Source: Streptomyces sp. Edi2 (GTDB lineage Bacteria > Actinomycetota > Actinomycetes > Streptomycetales > Streptomycetaceae). Taken from it: DNA of 64,000 nt. The DNA lies in contig NZ_JBEJGX010000003.1 of the NCBI RefSeq assembly GCF_040253635.1, forward strand, positions 2,232,001-2,296,000. Direction: 5' to 3'. How positions within the stretch are numbered: position 1 is the stretch's first letter; every line of letters begins with the position of its first letter. Shown here in pieces: positions 35,593 to 46,674 of this stretch. The notes below the pieces were generated by a model, which was given only the letters and a program-made list of their open reading frames with translations, ran no database searches and was not told the DNA's origin. The position numbers and the translations under genes were made by a program.

Positions 35593-36684
35593 CTACTTGT
35601 TGCGCTGCGCGATCGCCTCGTACACCATGCCGACCAGCAGCTCGTCGGCGTCCCGGCGGCCGAACTCGGAGGCCGCGCGGGACATCTCGTACAGCCGGTG
35701 CGGATCGGCCAGGACCGGGAGCACGCTGCTCTGCACCCACTCCGGGGTCAACTGGGCGTCATCGACCAGCAGGCCCCCGCCGGCGTTGACCAGCGGCTGG
35801 GCGTTGAGCCGCTGCTCGCCGTTGCCGATGGGCAACGGGACGAAAGCGGCCGGCAGCCCGACAGCGGACAACTCGGCGACGGTCATCGCGCCCGCGCGGC
35901 AGAGCATCATGTCGGCCGCGGCGTACGCGAGATCCATCCGGTCCACGTACGGTACCGGGACATAGGGGGGCATCCCGGGCATGTTGTCCGCGTGCGGCAG
36001 TTCGTTCTTCGGGCCGACCGCGTGCAGCACCTGGATCCCGGCGCGCTGGAGGGCCGGGACGGCGGCCTGGGTGACCTCGTTCAGCCGGCGGGCACCCTGC
36101 GAACCGCCGGACACCAGCAGGGTCGGGAGGTTGGGGTCGAGCCCGAAGGCGGCCCGCGCCTCGGGGCGGACCGCGGCACGGTCCAGGGTGGCGATGGTGC
36201 GGCGCAGCGGAATGCCGACATAGCGGGCGCCGCGCAGCTTGCTGTCGGGGGTGCTGACGGCGACGAACTTGGCGTACCGCGAGCCGATCTTGTTGGCCAG
36301 GCCGGGGCGGGCATTGGCCTCGTGGACGATGATCGGCACCCCGAGGCGCTTGGCGGCGAGGTAGCCGGGCAGCGCCACATAGCCGCCGAAGCCGACGACG
36401 CAGTCGGCCTTGGTGCGCTCCAGGATCTGCTCGGCGGCCTTGATCGTGCCGCGCAGCCGCCCGGGGACAGTGATCAGCTCGGGGGTGGGCTTGCGCGGCA
36501 GCGGCACGGCCGGGATCAGGCCCAGCTCATAGCCGCGTTCCGGGACGAGGCGGGTCTCCAGGCCCTTCTCCGTACCGAGTGCCGTGATCCCCACGGTGGG
36601 GTCCTGCCTCCGCAGTGCGTCCGCGAGGGCGAGCGCGGGCTCGATGTGGCCGGCGGTCCCCCCACCGGCGAGTACGACATGCAC
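35593..36684 (-). CDS. murG: UDP-GlcNAc transferase MurG
   Basis: 363 aa, GTG start. [18 protein letters not shown] at the N-terminus binds the lipid I acceptor side, and [13 protein letters not shown] and the [18 protein letters not shown] loop form the UDP-GlcNAc site. It converts lipid I to lipid II on the inner face of the membrane. 6 bp downstream of ftsW. Confidence 0.97.
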   Translation of the reverse strand: MHVVLAGGGTAGHIEPALALADALRRQDPTVGITALGTEKGLETRLVPERGYELGLIPAVPLPRKPTPELITVPGRLRGTIKAAEQILERTKADCVVGFGGYVALPGYLAAKRLGVPIIVHEANARPGLANKIGSRYAKFVAVSTPDSKLRGARYVGIPLRRTIATLDRAAVRPEARAAFGLDPNLPTLLVSGGSQGARRLNEVTQAAVPALQRAGIQVLHAVGPKNELPHADNMPGMPPYVPVPYVDRMDLAYAAADMMLCRAGAMTVAELSAVGLPAAFVPLPIGNGEQRLNAQPLVNAGGGLLVDDAQLTPEWVQSSVLPVLADPHRLYEMSRAASEFGRRDADELLVGMVYEAIAQRNK

Positions 36685-36690
36685 CGAAAT

Positions 36691-38037
36691 TCACCGCTCT
36701 CCGGACGGCCGCTTCTTGACGCGCCGTCTCATCGTCTTCCATCTCACCCCAGCCGGTTTCCTTCCGGAACCCGGCTTCCGCGCCGACCGTGCCGACAACG
36801 CCGCCCGTGCAGCGGGCTCGTCACGCGCGAAGGCGATCAGCAGCCCGATGGCGAACATCGTCGGCAGCAGGGCGGAGCCTCCGTAGGAGAACAGCGGGAG
36901 CGGGACACCGGCGATCGGCAACAGGCCGAGCACCGCACCGATGTTGATCACGGCCTGGGCCGTGATCCAGGTGGTCACGCCTCCCGCGGCGTACCGTACG
37001 AAGGGGTCCTCCGTGCGTCCGGCCACGCGGATACCCGCATAGCCTAGAGCCGCGAAGAGGGCGAGCACCGACAGCGTCCCCGCCAGACCCAGTTCCTCCC
37101 CGGTGATGGCGAAGATGAAGTCGGTGTGCGGTTCGGGGAGTTCTCCCCATTTTTCCATACTGGCGCCGAGGCCCGAACCGAAGAATCCGCCGGAGGCCAG
37201 TGCGTAGATGCCGTGCACGGCCTGCCAGCACTGATCGCCGGGGCCCGGATCGGTCGCGCCGATGCAGGCCAGCCGGGACATCCGGTTGGCGCTGGTCTTG
37301 ATCAGCAGCGCCCCGATCAGCGCGGCACTGCCCAGCACCCCCACGAACAGCCGGGTCGGCGCACCGGCCAGCCACAGCAGCCCGAAGAGGATCGCCGTGA
37401 GAATGATCGCGGTGCCCATGTCGCCGCCGAGCATGATCAGACCGAGCAGCAGGAACGCCACCGGGATCAGCGGCACCAGCAGATGCTTCCACTGCACCAG
37501 CAGCCGCTTGTCCTGTTTGCGGGCCAGCAGGTCGGCGCCCCACAGGACCAGCGCGAGCTTGCCGAACTCGCTCGGTTGCATCTGGAAAGGGCCGCCGAGG
37601 TTGATCCAGTTCTGGTTGCCGTTGACCGCGACCCCTATGCCGGGGATCTGCACCAGGCACATCAGGAACACGGAGACGGCGAGCAGCGGATAGGCCAGCG
37701 TGCGGTGCAGCCGTACCGTCATCCGGGAGGCGGCCAGCAGCAGCCCGCCGCCGAGGACGGCGGCCAGCAGCTGCTTGCGGAAGAAGTACGTCGGGGCCAG
37801 GCCGGACTGCAGCGCCTTGATCTGGGACGCCGAGTAGACCATCACCAGCCCCAGGACGGTGATCAGCAGGCTGCCGCCGAGGATCAGGTAGTAGGCGGTC
37901 AGCGGGCGGTCCCAGGCCCGTTGGAGGCGGGTGCGGAGCCCCCGGGGGCCGCCCGGTGTGCGGCCGGGGCGCGGCGTGCGCACCGCGGAGGGCCGGCGCG
38001 GACGCGACGGGGCCGGCTTCGCCGATCGGGCCGTCAT
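36691..38037 (-). CDS. ftsW: Septal SEDS glycosyltransferase FtsW
   Basis: 448 aa from the ATG at 38035-38037, with GGAGGGGACGAGG directly upstream; the longer open frame (to 39294) is the shadow of murD. About ten transmembrane segments from residue 50; SEDS landmarks include YSASQ, NGNQNWINLGGPFQMQPSE, HTDFIFAITGEELG and GVPLPLFSYGGSAL. It polymerises lipid II at the septum with FtsI. An Arg/Pro-rich cytoplasmic leader of about 45 residues and a basic tail are typical for Streptomyces. Confidence 0.96.
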   Translation of the reverse strand: MTARSAKPAPSRPRRPSAVRTPRPGRTPGGPRGLRTRLQRAWDRPLTAYYLILGGSLLITVLGLVMVYSASQIKALQSGLAPTYFFRKQLLAAVLGGGLLLAASRMTVRLHRTLAYPLLAVSVFLMCLVQIPGIGVAVNGNQNWINLGGPFQMQPSEFGKLALVLWGADLLARKQDKRLLVQWKHLLVPLIPVAFLLLGLIMLGGDMGTAIILTAILFGLLWLAGAPTRLFVGVLGSAALIGALLIKTSANRMSRLACIGATDPGPGDQCWQAVHGIYALASGGFFGSGLGASMEKWGELPEPHTDFIFAITGEELGLAGTLSVLALFAALGYAGIRVAGRTEDPFVRYAAGGVTTWITAQAVINIGAVLGLLPIAGVPLPLFSYGGSALLPTMFAIGLLIAFARDEPAARAALSARSARKPGSGRKPAGVRWKTMRRRVKKRPSGER

Positions 38038-38096
38038 CCTCGTCCCCTCCACAGGTGCGCTCGCCGCCGGCTGACGACGACAGCGGGGAGAAACGG

Positions 38097-39533
38097 TTAG
38101 TGATCCCGTGCGGTCAGCTCGCCGACCGCGTCGGCGAAGGCCTCGCCCCGCTTGTTGTAATTGACGAACATGTCCATCGAGGCACAGGCCGGGGCCAGCA
38201 GGACGGTGTCGCCGGGCTCGGCCAGGCGGCTCGCTTCCCTGACCGCCTCGGACATCGCCCCAGTGTCGGTCCGGTCGAGGTCGACCACCGGGACATCGGG
38301 GGCGTGTCGCGCCAGGGCTTCGCGGATCAGCGCCCGATCGGCACCGATCAGCACCGCACCGCGCAGCCGGGCCGCCGACTTCCGCACCAGCTCGTCGAAG
38401 GTCGCGCCCTTGGCGAGGCCGCCGGCGATCCACACGATGTGCTCGTACGCCGCCAACGACGCCTCGGCGGCGTGGGTGTTGGTGGCCTTGGAGTCGTCCA
38501 CGTAGCCGACGCCGTCGAAGTCCGCGACGTGCTGGATGCGGTGGGCGTCCGGGTGGAAGGCACGCAGCCCGTCGCGTACGGCGGCGGGGGCCACCCCGAA
38601 GGCACGGGCCAGCGCCGCGGCCGCGAGGGCGTTGGCGATGTTGTGCGGGGCCGCGGGCGTGACGTCCGAGACCTCCGCGAGCTCCTGGGCCTGCTGCTGC
38701 CGGTTCTCCACGAAGGCACGGTCGACGAGGATGCCCTCGACGACGCCCAGTTGGGAGGGGCCGGGGGTGCCGAGGGTGAAGCCGATGGCGCGGCAGTCCT
38801 CCTCGACGTCGGCCGCCCGGACCAGTTCCTCGGTCGCCGGGTCGGCGGCGTTGTAGACACAGGCGACGGTGTTGCCTTCGTAGATACGGCCCTTGTCGGC
38901 GGCGTAGGCCGCCATGGAACCGTGCCAGTCCAGGTGGTCGGGGGCGAGGTTGAGGACGGCCGCGGAGTGTGCCCGTACGGAGGGCGCCCAGTGCAGCTGG
39001 TAGCTGGAGAGCTCGACGGCGAGGACGTCGTACGACGCGCCGTCCGGCTGCCCCTCGCCGAGCACCACGTCGACGAGCGGGACGCCGATGTTGCCGACGG
39101 CGGCGGTGCGCAGCCCCGCCGCCTCCAGGATCGAGGCCAGCATCCGGACGGTGGTGGTCTTGCCGTTGGTGCCGGTGACCGCCAGCCAGGGGGCGGAGTC
39201 GGGTCCGCGCAGCCGCCAGGCCAGTTCGACATCGCCCCACACCTCGACGCCCGCCTTCTCGGCCGCGGCGAAGAGCGGACTGGCCGGCTTCCACCCGGGG
39301 GTGGTGACGACCAGTTCCGTGCCCTCGGGGAGGGTGTCGCCGTCGCCCAGGCGGACGGTGGCCCCCAGCTTCTCCAGCTCGGCGGCCTGCGCACGCTCGC
39401 GCTCACCGTCGCTGCTGTTGACGACGGTGACGCGGGCGCCGAGGCCGGCCAGGGCGCGGGCGGCGGGAACGCCGCTCACGCCCAGGCCGGCAACGGTGAT
39501 GCGCCGGCCCGCGAAGTCCGCCGGGCTCTGCAT
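38097..39533 (-). CDS. murD: UDP-MurNAc-L-Ala-D-Glu ligase MurD
   Basis: 478 aa. ATP loop GTNGKTTTVRM, Rossmann-like N-terminus ITVAGLGVSGVPAARALAGLG, and ligase motifs LNLAPDHLDWHGS and NANDSKATN-like DDSKATNTHA. It adds D-Glu to UDP-MurNAc-L-Ala in the cytoplasm. The ATG at 39531-39533 starts 2 nt after the mraY stop; a GTG at 39537-39539 overlapping that stop (GTGA) is an equally plausible start, adding two residues. 59 bp to ftsW. Confidence 0.96.
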   Translation of the reverse strand: MQSPADFAGRRITVAGLGVSGVPAARALAGLGARVTVVNSSDGERERAQAAELEKLGATVRLGDGDTLPEGTELVVTTPGWKPASPLFAAAEKAGVEVWGDVELAWRLRGPDSAPWLAVTGTNGKTTTVRMLASILEAAGLRTAAVGNIGVPLVDVVLGEGQPDGASYDVLAVELSSYQLHWAPSVRAHSAAVLNLAPDHLDWHGSMAAYAADKGRIYEGNTVACVYNAADPATEELVRAADVEEDCRAIGFTLGTPGPSQLGVVEGILVDRAFVENRQQQAQELAEVSDVTPAAPHNIANALAAAALARAFGVAPAAVRDGLRAFHPDAHRIQHVADFDGVGYVDDSKATNTHAAEASLAAYEHIVWIAGGLAKGATFDELVRKSAARLRGAVLIGADRALIREALARHAPDVPVVDLDRTDTGAMSEAVREASRLAEPGDTVLLAPACASMDMFVNYNKRGEAFADAVGELTARDH

Positions 39534-39535
39534 GG

Positions 39536-40609
39536 TCACTTTGCCGCCTGCCAGCCGCCGTAGAAGATGCCGAGTCCCACGATGACGCACATGCCCTGGA
39601 TGATCCAGAACCGCACCACCACAAGGACTTCGGACCACCCCTTGAGTTCGAAGTGGTGCTGGAGTGGCGCCATCCGGAAGACCCGCTTACCGGTGAGCCG
39701 GAACGAGCCGACCTGGATCACCACGGACATCGTGATCAGGACGAAGAGACCACCGAGGATGGCCAGCAGCAGCTCCGTACGGGAGCAGATGGCCAGACCG
39801 GCCAGCGCGCCGCCCAGGGCCAGCGAACCGGTGTCCCCCATGAAGATCTTGGCAGGCGAGGTGTTCCACCACAGGAAGCCGAAGCAGGCGCCCATCAGGG
39901 CGGAGGCGACGACCGCGAGGTCGAGTGGATCGCGGACCTCGTAACAGCCCGGTCCCGCGGTGATCTGGTTGGCGCACGACTCCTGGTGCTGCCAGATGCC
40001 GATGAACGTGTACGCGCCGAAGACCATCACCGAGGCGCCGGTGGCGAGGCCGTCGAGGCCGTCGGTGAGGTTCACGCCGTTGGACATCGCCAGGATCATG
40101 AACAGGGCCCAGATCACGAAGATCACCGGGCCGATCTGCCAGCCGAAGTCCTGGGTGAAGGAGAGCCGGTCGGAGGCCGGGGTCTGTCCGCGCAGGTCGG
40201 CGAACTGGAGCGACAGCACCGCGAAGGCGATACCGACGATCAGCTGGCCGGCCATCTTGGCCTTGGCCCGCAGGCCCAGCGAACGCTGCTTGACGATCTT
40301 GATGTAGTCGTCGAGGAAGCCGACCAGGCCCATGCCCGCCATCAGGAACAGCACCAGCACACCGGAGAAGGTGGGGTCGCTGCTCGTGATGACCTTGGTC
40401 AGCACATAGGCGATGATCGTGGCCAGGATGAAGGCGATACCACCCATGGTGGGCGTACCGCGCTTGCTGTGGTGATCACGCGGGCCGTCATCGCGGATGA
40501 ACTGCCCGTATCCCTTTTTGGCCAGCAGCTTGATCAGCACCGGAGTGCCGATCAGGGTCAGGAAGAGCCCGATCATTCCGGAGAAGAGGATCTGCTTCAT
40601 CGAGTTCAT
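39536..40609 (-). CDS. mraY: Phospho-MurNAc-pentapeptide translocase MraY
   Basis: 357 aa, ten transmembrane segments. [18 protein letters not shown] carries the catalytic Asp pair and the family signature; [10 protein letters not shown] and [21 protein letters not shown] follow. It transfers phospho-MurNAc-pentapeptide to undecaprenyl phosphate, making lipid I. The ATG at 40607-40609 overlaps the murF stop (ATGA); a second ATG three codons in (MKQILFSG) is the start used in some relatives. Confidence 0.97.
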   Translation of the reverse strand: MNSMKQILFSGMIGLFLTLIGTPVLIKLLAKKGYGQFIRDDGPRDHHSKRGTPTMGGIAFILATIIAYVLTKVITSSDPTFSGVLVLFLMAGMGLVGFLDDYIKIVKQRSLGLRAKAKMAGQLIVGIAFAVLSLQFADLRGQTPASDRLSFTQDFGWQIGPVIFVIWALFMILAMSNGVNLTDGLDGLATGASVMVFGAYTFIGIWQHQESCANQITAGPGCYEVRDPLDLAVVASALMGACFGFLWWNTSPAKIFMGDTGSLALGGALAGLAICSRTELLLAILGGLFVLITMSVVIQVGSFRLTGKRVFRMAPLQHHFELKGWSEVLVVVRFWIIQGMCVIVGLGIFYGGWQAAK

Positions 40610-42057
40610 CGGGACGCGGCTCCGCCCTCGGCGCCCGCAGCGCCCTCGAGGCCTGCGTCGTCCAGCAATGCTGCGGCCACCCGCTCCAGCCCCACCGACC
40701 TGGACGCCTTCACCAGCACGACGTCTCCCGGTCGCAGCTCGCTGCGCAACAGGTCGACCGCCGCCCGCGCGTCGGACACGTGCACCGACTCCTCACCCCA
40801 CGAACCCTCGTTCTTGGCGCCCATGTCGAGCCAGGCCGCTTCCCTGCCGCCGACTGCCACGAGCTTGCTGACGTTGAGCCGGACGACCAGCCGTCCGACC
40901 GCGTCGTGTTCGGCGAGCGACTCCTCGCCGAGCTCGGCCATCTCACCGAGCACCGCCCACGTACGCCCGCCCTTCGCCTTGGCGGCTGTGCCCATCGCGA
41001 CCAGCGCTCGCAGCGCCGCTCGCATGGACTCGGGGTTCGCGTTGTAGGCGTCGTTGACGACCGTCACGCCGTCCGCGCGCTCGGTGACCTCCATACGCCA
41101 GCGGGAGAGCGTGCCGGCTTCGGAGAGCGCGGTGGCGATCTCGTCCACGGACATGCCCAACTCATGGGCGACGGCGGCCGCGGCGAGCGCGTTCGACACG
41201 TGGTGCTCACCGTACAGCCGCATGGTCACATCACTGCACCCGGAGGGTGTGTGAAGCGTGAAGGAGGGCTGACCGGCATCCGTGATCCGGACATTCTCGG
41301 CACGTACGGCGGCGTCCGCGGCCTCACCGAACAGGATGGTGCGGGCCTTTGTGCGGGGGACCATGGCGCGCACATACGGGTCGTCGGCGTTGAGCACCGC
41401 GACCCCGCCGTCCTCGGCCGCCGGCAGCTGCTCGACGAGTTCGCCCTTGGCCAGGGCGATCTGCTCCCGGCCGCCGAACTCGCCGATGTGCGCGCTGCCG
41501 ACGTTGAGCACCACACCGATCCTCGGCGGGGTCAGCCCGGCGAGGTAGCGGATGTGGCCGACGCCGCGGGCGCCCATCTCCAGGACGAGGTGGCGGGTGG
41601 TCTCATCGGCGCGCAGCGCGGTCAGCGGCAGCCCGATCTCGTTGTTGAGGTTGCCCTCCGGCCAGACCGTCGGGCCGGTGCGCTGCAGCAGCTGGGCGAT
41701 CAGGTCCTTGGTGCTGGTCTTGCCGGCCGAGCCGGTCAGCCCGACGACGGTGGTGCCCAGCCGCTCGACGACGGCGCGGGCGAGCGCGCCGAGGGCGGCG
41801 ACGACGTCGTCGACGACGATCGCGGGGACGCCGACGGGGCGGGCGGCCAGGACGGCCACCGCGCCGGCCTCGACGGCACCCGCCGCGAAGTCGTGGCCGT
41901 CGGCACGGTCACCGGCGAAGGCCACGAAGAGGGCGCCGGGGCCTACCGCACGGGAGTCCGCCACGACCGGCCCGGTCACCCGGCGGCCGTCGTCCGGTAT
42001 GTCGTGCTGCCGGCCGCCGACGATGCTCGCGATCTCGGCGAGCGACAGGGAGATCAC
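40606..42057 (-). CDS. murF: UDP-MurNAc-tripeptide D-Ala-D-Ala ligase MurF
   Basis: 483 aa, GTG start. P-loop [14 protein letters not shown], followed by [16 protein letters not shown] and [16 protein letters not shown], typical of MurF. It adds D-Ala-D-Ala to complete the pentapeptide precursor. Coupled to mraY by ATGA; 62 bp downstream of murE. Confidence 0.96.
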   Translation of the reverse strand: MISLSLAEIASIVGGRQHDIPDDGRRVTGPVVADSRAVGPGALFVAFAGDRADGHDFAAGAVEAGAVAVLAARPVGVPAIVVDDVVAALGALARAVVERLGTTVVGLTGSAGKTSTKDLIAQLLQRTGPTVWPEGNLNNEIGLPLTALRADETTRHLVLEMGARGVGHIRYLAGLTPPRIGVVLNVGSAHIGEFGGREQIALAKGELVEQLPAAEDGGVAVLNADDPYVRAMVPRTKARTILFGEAADAAVRAENVRITDAGQPSFTLHTPSGCSDVTMRLYGEHHVSNALAAAAVAHELGMSVDEIATALSEAGTLSRWRMEVTERADGVTVVNDAYNANPESMRAALRALVAMGTAAKAKGGRTWAVLGEMAELGEESLAEHDAVGRLVVRLNVSKLVAVGGREAAWLDMGAKNEGSWGEESVHVSDARAAVDLLRSELRPGDVVLVKASRSVGLERVAAALLDDAGLEGAAGAEGGAASR

Positions 42058-42119
42058 AGGTCACCCCCGGCGAGGGGCGGGCGGTGACGGTAAAGGGGTT
42101 GTGCGCGCATGGCGGTGTG

Positions 42120-43925
42120 TCATCCCTGGTGGTTCGGGGGCGGTGACTGCTGCGACTGCTGTGACTTCAGCGAATCCTCGATGGCATCGCGCAGCACCCG
42201 GCGGTCGTCGAAGGGGCGTACCACTCCGGCGATGTCCTGGCCCTGCTCGTGGCCCTTGCCCGCGACGATCACGGTGTCGCCGGACTCGGCGCGGGCGACG
42301 GCGGCGGCGATGGCGGTGGCCCGCTCTTCCTCGACCAGCACCGTGCCGCGTTCGTGGATGGGGACCTCCGCGGCGCCCGCGAGCATGGTGGCGAGGATCG
42401 AGAGCGGGTCCTCGCCGCGCGGGTTGTCGGAGGTCAGGATGGCCGTGTCGGCGAGCCGGGCCACCGCGGCACCCATCGGGCCGCGCTTGTGCGGGTCACG
42501 GTCGCCGCCGCAGCCGAGGACGGCGTGCAGCTTGCCGTCGGTGACCTTGCGCAGCGCGCGCAGAACCGATTCGACGGCGTCGGTCTTGTGGGCGTAGTCG
42601 ACGACCGCCAGGTACGGCTGGCCGGCGTCGATGCGCTCCAGGCGGCCGGGGACGCCGGGCACCGCGGCGACACCGTCGGCCGCGGTCTGCGGGTCGATGC
42701 CGGCGACGACCAGCGAGACGATCGCGGCGAGCGCGTTGGCGACGTTGAACGGGCCGGCGATCGGGGACGCGGCACGCAGGGTCCGGCCGCCCGGGCCGTG
42801 CACGGTGAAGGTCGAGCCGAGCGCGCCGACCTCGACGTCCGAGGCCCGCCAGTCGGCGTCCGGGTGGCCCTCGGCGGAGAAGGTGGTGACCGGTACCTCG
42901 GACTCGCCCTCGGCCAGCCGCTTGCCGTACTCGTCGTCGAGGTTGACGACGCCGGCCCGGCTGCGGGCCTTGGTGAAGAGCTGGGCCTTGGCCTGGAAGT
43001 AGTCCTCCATCCCGGAGTGGAACTCCATGTGCTCCGGGCTGAGGTTGTTGAAGATCGCGACGTCGAAGACGCAGCCGTCGACCCGGCCGAGGACCAGGGC
43101 GTGGCTGGAGACCTCCATGGCGACCGCGCGGACGCCGCGCTCGCGCATCACGGCGAACAGCGCCTGCAGGTCGGTGGCCTCGGGGGTGGTGCGCTCGGAC
43201 TTGATCCGCTCGTCGCCGATACGGGTCTCGACGGTGCCGATCAGGCCGGTGAGTCCCCCGTCGGCGTGCTTCGCGGCAGCCGCCCGCAGCCCGCCCTCGA
43301 TGAGGTAGGCGGTGGTGGTCTTGCCGGAGGTGCCGGTGATGCCGATCTGGAGGAGGTCCTCGCCCGGCGCTCCGTAGATCGAGACGGCCAGGGAGCCCAT
43401 CCGGGCGCGCGGGTTCTCGACGACGAGGGCCGGCAGGCCGGTCGCCGCGGCGCGCTCGGCGCCCGTCGGGTCGGTCAGGATCGCCGCGGCGCCGAGGTCG
43501 GCGGCCTGGGCGACGAAGTCGGCGCCGTGCAGACGGGCGCCGGGCAGCGCGGCATAGACGTCGCCGGGGCGGACCGCCCGGGAGTCATGGGTGATGCCGG
43601 TGACCATCACTGGCTGCGCGGCGTCAGCCGCTCCGGTGGAGCCGGTGCCTGCACCGGGATGGCCGGGATCCGGGGCGGGGCATCCCAGCTGCTCGGCCAG
43701 GTCCGCCAGGGGGGTGGGGCGGACCGTTTCAGGGCGCGGCGCGCCCGGATACGTACCGGACCCGCCCTTCTCGGCGTGCTGGGCTTTCGGGGACTGATCA
43801 GCGTGTGACACGGCGGTGAGCGTACCGGGCACCACCGGCCCGGGGCGAAGTGAGGGCCGTGGGGAGGAGCAGTTTCCCGCGACGGGGGTGCCGTCGGGGG
43901 TGCCGTCGGGAGTGATGGTCGTCAC
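42120..43925 (-). CDS. murE: UDP-MurNAc-dipeptide diaminopimelate ligase MurE
   Basis: 601 aa, longer than the usual 480-500 because of an N-terminal leader of about 90 residues rich in Pro, Thr and Gly before RPTPLADLAEQLG; the true start could be inside it. P-loop GTSGKTTTAYLI, then NNLSPEHMEFHSGMEDY and SDNPRGEDP. The DNPR motif is that of diaminopimelate-adding MurE; Streptomyces uses LL-DAP. It lies 18 bp downstream of ftsI. Confidence 0.94.
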   Translation of the reverse strand: MTTITPDGTPDGTPVAGNCSSPRPSLRPGPVVPGTLTAVSHADQSPKAQHAEKGGSGTYPGAPRPETVRPTPLADLAEQLGCPAPDPGHPGAGTGSTGAADAAQPVMVTGITHDSRAVRPGDVYAALPGARLHGADFVAQAADLGAAAILTDPTGAERAAATGLPALVVENPRARMGSLAVSIYGAPGEDLLQIGITGTSGKTTTAYLIEGGLRAAAAKHADGGLTGLIGTVETRIGDERIKSERTTPEATDLQALFAVMRERGVRAVAMEVSSHALVLGRVDGCVFDVAIFNNLSPEHMEFHSGMEDYFQAKAQLFTKARSRAGVVNLDDEYGKRLAEGESEVPVTTFSAEGHPDADWRASDVEVGALGSTFTVHGPGGRTLRAASPIAGPFNVANALAAIVSLVVAGIDPQTAADGVAAVPGVPGRLERIDAGQPYLAVVDYAHKTDAVESVLRALRKVTDGKLHAVLGCGGDRDPHKRGPMGAAVARLADTAILTSDNPRGEDPLSILATMLAGAAEVPIHERGTVLVEEERATAIAAAVARAESGDTVIVAGKGHEQGQDIAGVVRPFDDRRVLRDAIEDSLKSQQSQQSPPPNHQG

Positions 43926-43943
43926 GGCGGAATTGCCTCGATT

Positions 43944-45956
43944 TCATTGGCCTGGCGTGAAGGTGACCGGCAGCCGCGGGGGCCCCGCGCCGGTCGGCGG
44001 GACCTGGAGGGTTTTCAGCGCGAAGGCCATGACCTGCTGGTAGATCGGGCCACAGACCTGGCCGCCGAAATAGCTGCCCGAGGTGGGGTTCTGCACGGCG
44101 CAGTAGACCGTGATGCGGGGCTTGTCGGCGGGTGCGAAGCCGGCGAAGGAGGCGGTGTAGCCGTGGTAGCGGCCGGTTTTGGGGTCCACCCGGTTGGACG
44201 TTCCGGTTTTGCCGCCGACGCGGTAGCCGTCGATCTTCGCCTTGGCTCCGGTGCCCTCCTCGTCGTCGACCACCGATTCGAGCATGGTGGCGAGGGTGCG
44301 CGCGGTCTTCGGGCTGACCACGCGGTTCCTGCCGGGCTTGGGCGCCGGTGCGTAGTGGCCGTCGGGTCCGGTGCTGCCGCGGACCAGGGTGGGGGCGATG
44401 CGCTCGCCGCCGTTGGCGATCGTGGAGTAGACGGAGGCGGCCTGTACGGCGTTGAGGGACAGTCCCTGGCCGAACGGGATGGTGAACTGCTGCGAGGTGT
44501 TCCAGTCCTGCGGCTTGGCCAGGATGCCGTCGGTCTCCCCGGGGAAGCCGAGCCCGGTCGGCTTCCCGATACCGAACTTCCGCAGGTACGAGTAGAGGAC
44601 CTGGTTGGCCTGGGGCTGGGTCCGGCCGAGCTGGCCTGCGGCGAGGATCGTGCCGATGTTGCTGGACTTGGCGAGCACGCCGTTGAGCGTCAGATGCCAG
44701 GTGGCGTGGTCGACGTCGTCCGCGAACAGCCGGTCGCCGCGGTGCAGCCGGTTGGGCACGGTGACGCGGGTGGCGGACGTGGCGACGCCCTCCTCCAGGA
44801 CGGCGGCCATCGACATCAGCTTGCTGGTGGACCCCGGCTCGAAGGCGTCGGAGAGCGCGGCATTGCCCAGCGCCTCCGGATCGGCCTTCGAGACCTCGTT
44901 GGGGTCGAACCCGGGGGCGTTGGCGAGCGCCAGGATCTCTCCGGTGCGGGTGTCCTGAACGACGACGTAGCCGCGGTCGGCGTTCGACTTGGCGACCTGC
45001 TCGGTGATGGCCTGCTGGGCGGCCCACTGGATGTCGCGGTCGAGGGTGAGCTCGACGTCGCTGCCGGGGACGGCGGGGTGTTCCTGGGTGTCGGCGGTGG
45101 GCACCCGGCGGCCGCCGGACTGGGCGTAGACGAGCTTGCCGTCCTTGCCCGCCAGCTGCTTGTTCAGCAGCGCCTCCAGGCCGCCACCGCCCTTGCCTGC
45201 CCCGTTGACGAAGCCGAGGACGCCGGAGGCGAGGTCCTTGTTCGGGTAGAGGCGCTTGCTGTGCTTGTCGGCGAAGATCCCGACCAGGACGTCGGGGCGG
45301 GGTGCGCTCTTGGGGGCGGCGGCCGCCTTGGCGTCGAGGCCGGCGCGCAGGTCCCTGATCCGCTTCCAGACCTGCGGGGAGCGCTGCCGGGCGAGCAGGA
45401 CGTAGCGCGCCTTGGGCTGGTCGAGCTTGGCGGCCAGGGCGGCCTTGTCCTCGCCGAGGATCGGCGCGAGCAGCGCGGCGGCCCGCTGCGGAGCGTCGTG
45501 GATCTTGGTCTTGGCGGGCGCCAGCAGGCTCGGGTCGGCGGTGATGTCGTACGCGTCGACGGTGGTGGCGAGGTCCACGCCGTTGCGGTCGGTGATCGCA
45601 CCGCGCTCGGCGGCCAGCTTGACCGGTACGTAGCGGTTCTCGTTGGCCTTGGCGGCGAACGCCCCGGCGTCCACGGCCTGCACCTGGAAGAGGCGTACGA
45701 CGAAGACCAGCATGACCAGGGTCAGTGCGAGGGAGACCAGCCGCAGCCGGGGGCGCGGGCTGCCCAGGCGGAGCACCGGGGACCCGGAGCGGGGGCGTGC
45801 GGGGCGGCGGGCAGGGGGCCTCGGGCCCGGCCGGGGCGCGGGGCGTCCGGCGGGCGGGCGGCCGCCGCGGCCACCGGCCTGGCCGCCGCGACCGCCCGCC
45901 TGGCCGCCGCGCTGGGCGGGGCGGGGCACCCGGCGGGGGTCCCTGGGCTCGGTCAT
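43944..45956 (-). CDS. ftsI: Septal transpeptidase FtsI (class B PBP, PBP3)
   Basis: 670 aa from the ATG at 45954-45956, 7 nt after the ftsL stop; the frame upstream is a shadow of ftsL. A Gly/Arg/Pro-rich cytoplasmic leader (about 1-75) precedes one transmembrane helix (LVSLALTLVMLVFVVRLFQ). The PBP dimerisation domain starts at ERGAITDRNG. Catalytic motifs: STSK at 376-379, SSN in LAKSSNIGT, and KTGT in GGKTGTSNR near 581. It crosslinks septal peptidoglycan made by FtsW. Confidence 0.96.
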   Translation of the reverse strand: MTEPRDPRRVPRPAQRGGQAGGRGGQAGGRGGRPPAGRPAPRPGPRPPARRPARPRSGSPVLRLGSPRPRLRLVSLALTLVMLVFVVRLFQVQAVDAGAFAAKANENRYVPVKLAAERGAITDRNGVDLATTVDAYDITADPSLLAPAKTKIHDAPQRAAALLAPILGEDKAALAAKLDQPKARYVLLARQRSPQVWKRIRDLRAGLDAKAAAAPKSAPRPDVLVGIFADKHSKRLYPNKDLASGVLGFVNGAGKGGGGLEALLNKQLAGKDGKLVYAQSGGRRVPTADTQEHPAVPGSDVELTLDRDIQWAAQQAITEQVAKSNADRGYVVVQDTRTGEILALANAPGFDPNEVSKADPEALGNAALSDAFEPGSTSKLMSMAAVLEEGVATSATRVTVPNRLHRGDRLFADDVDHATWHLTLNGVLAKSSNIGTILAAGQLGRTQPQANQVLYSYLRKFGIGKPTGLGFPGETDGILAKPQDWNTSQQFTIPFGQGLSLNAVQAASVYSTIANGGERIAPTLVRGSTGPDGHYAPAPKPGRNRVVSPKTARTLATMLESVVDDEEGTGAKAKIDGYRVGGKTGTSNRVDPKTGRYHGYTASFAGFAPADKPRITVYCAVQNPTSGSYFGGQVCGPIYQQVMAFALKTLQVPPTGAGPPRLPVTFTPGQ

Positions 45957-45963
45957 GCCGCGA

Positions 45964-46674
45964 TCACCTGCCGGAGGTCGTCGGGGGGAGGGCGGCCGGG
46001 GCGCCGGGCGCGGGTGAAGGTGCGGATGCGGGCGCGGGCGCGAACGCGGTGGAGGCGGTATCGGTGAACGGGGCGCGCAGGTCGGAGGAGACCAGAGCGG
46101 CCGGGACGGCTCGGGCGGCCGGGGCGGCGGGGTCGCCGGAATCGCCGGAGGGCCGCACGAGGCTGTCCGGGACCGGCCTGCCGGCGAGGGCCGGCACCGG
46201 CGGGACGGGCGGGGCTGCCGGGAGCCGCTGGGCGGACGGGGCACGGTGGCCGGACGCGCTCGATGCCGACGGCTCGGCGGAGGTGCTCAGCGGCGCGCCG
46301 TCCGACGTGGCCGGGCCCGTCCTGCCGCGGATGGTGCCGTCCGGGAGCAGGAACGCGGGGCTGCCACCCGGCACCATGCCCAGCCGGCGGGCCCGCCGCT
46401 CCAGCGGGCCCGGGGCGGAGTACGCGTCCACGTCCTGCTGCAGCGCCTGCTGCTCGTCCGTCAGCTCGTCGGTCTTCTTCTCCAGCTTGCTGAGCTCGAA
46501 CGACCCCTGGTTGAGGGCGGAGTTGAGCAGCAGCAGGGTGATCAGGCCGGAGCCGAGCAGGACGACGATGAGGACCACGAAGGGCGTGCGCGCCGCGGTG
46601 GCGGCGGATCCGCCGGAGGGGAACAGCGAGGCAAGACGTTTCTGTCTGCCGCGCGGCCTCCCCTGGCCTTTCAT
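45964..46674 (-). CDS. ftsL: FtsL-like septum protein with long Pro/Ala-rich outer tail
   Basis: 236 aa. A basic leader, one transmembrane helix at about 31-51 ([19 protein letters not shown]), then a leucine-zipper-like coiled coil ([21 protein letters not shown], about 60-82). [19 protein letters not shown] is the usual C-terminal motif. The last 110 residues are a Pro/Ala/Ser-rich, probably disordered extracytoplasmic tail. Position between rsmH and ftsI and the ATGA overlap with the rsmH stop support the call. Confidence 0.88.
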   Translation of the reverse strand: MKGQGRPRGRQKRLASLFPSGGSAATAARTPFVVLIVVLLGSGLITLLLLNSALNQGSFELSKLEKKTDELTDEQQALQQDVDAYSAPGPLERRARRLGMVPGGSPAFLLPDGTIRGRTGPATSDGAPLSTSAEPSASSASGHRAPSAQRLPAAPPVPPVPALAGRPVPDSLVRPSGDSGDPAAPAARAVPAALVSSDLRAPFTDTASTAFAPAPASAPSPAPGAPAALPPTTSGR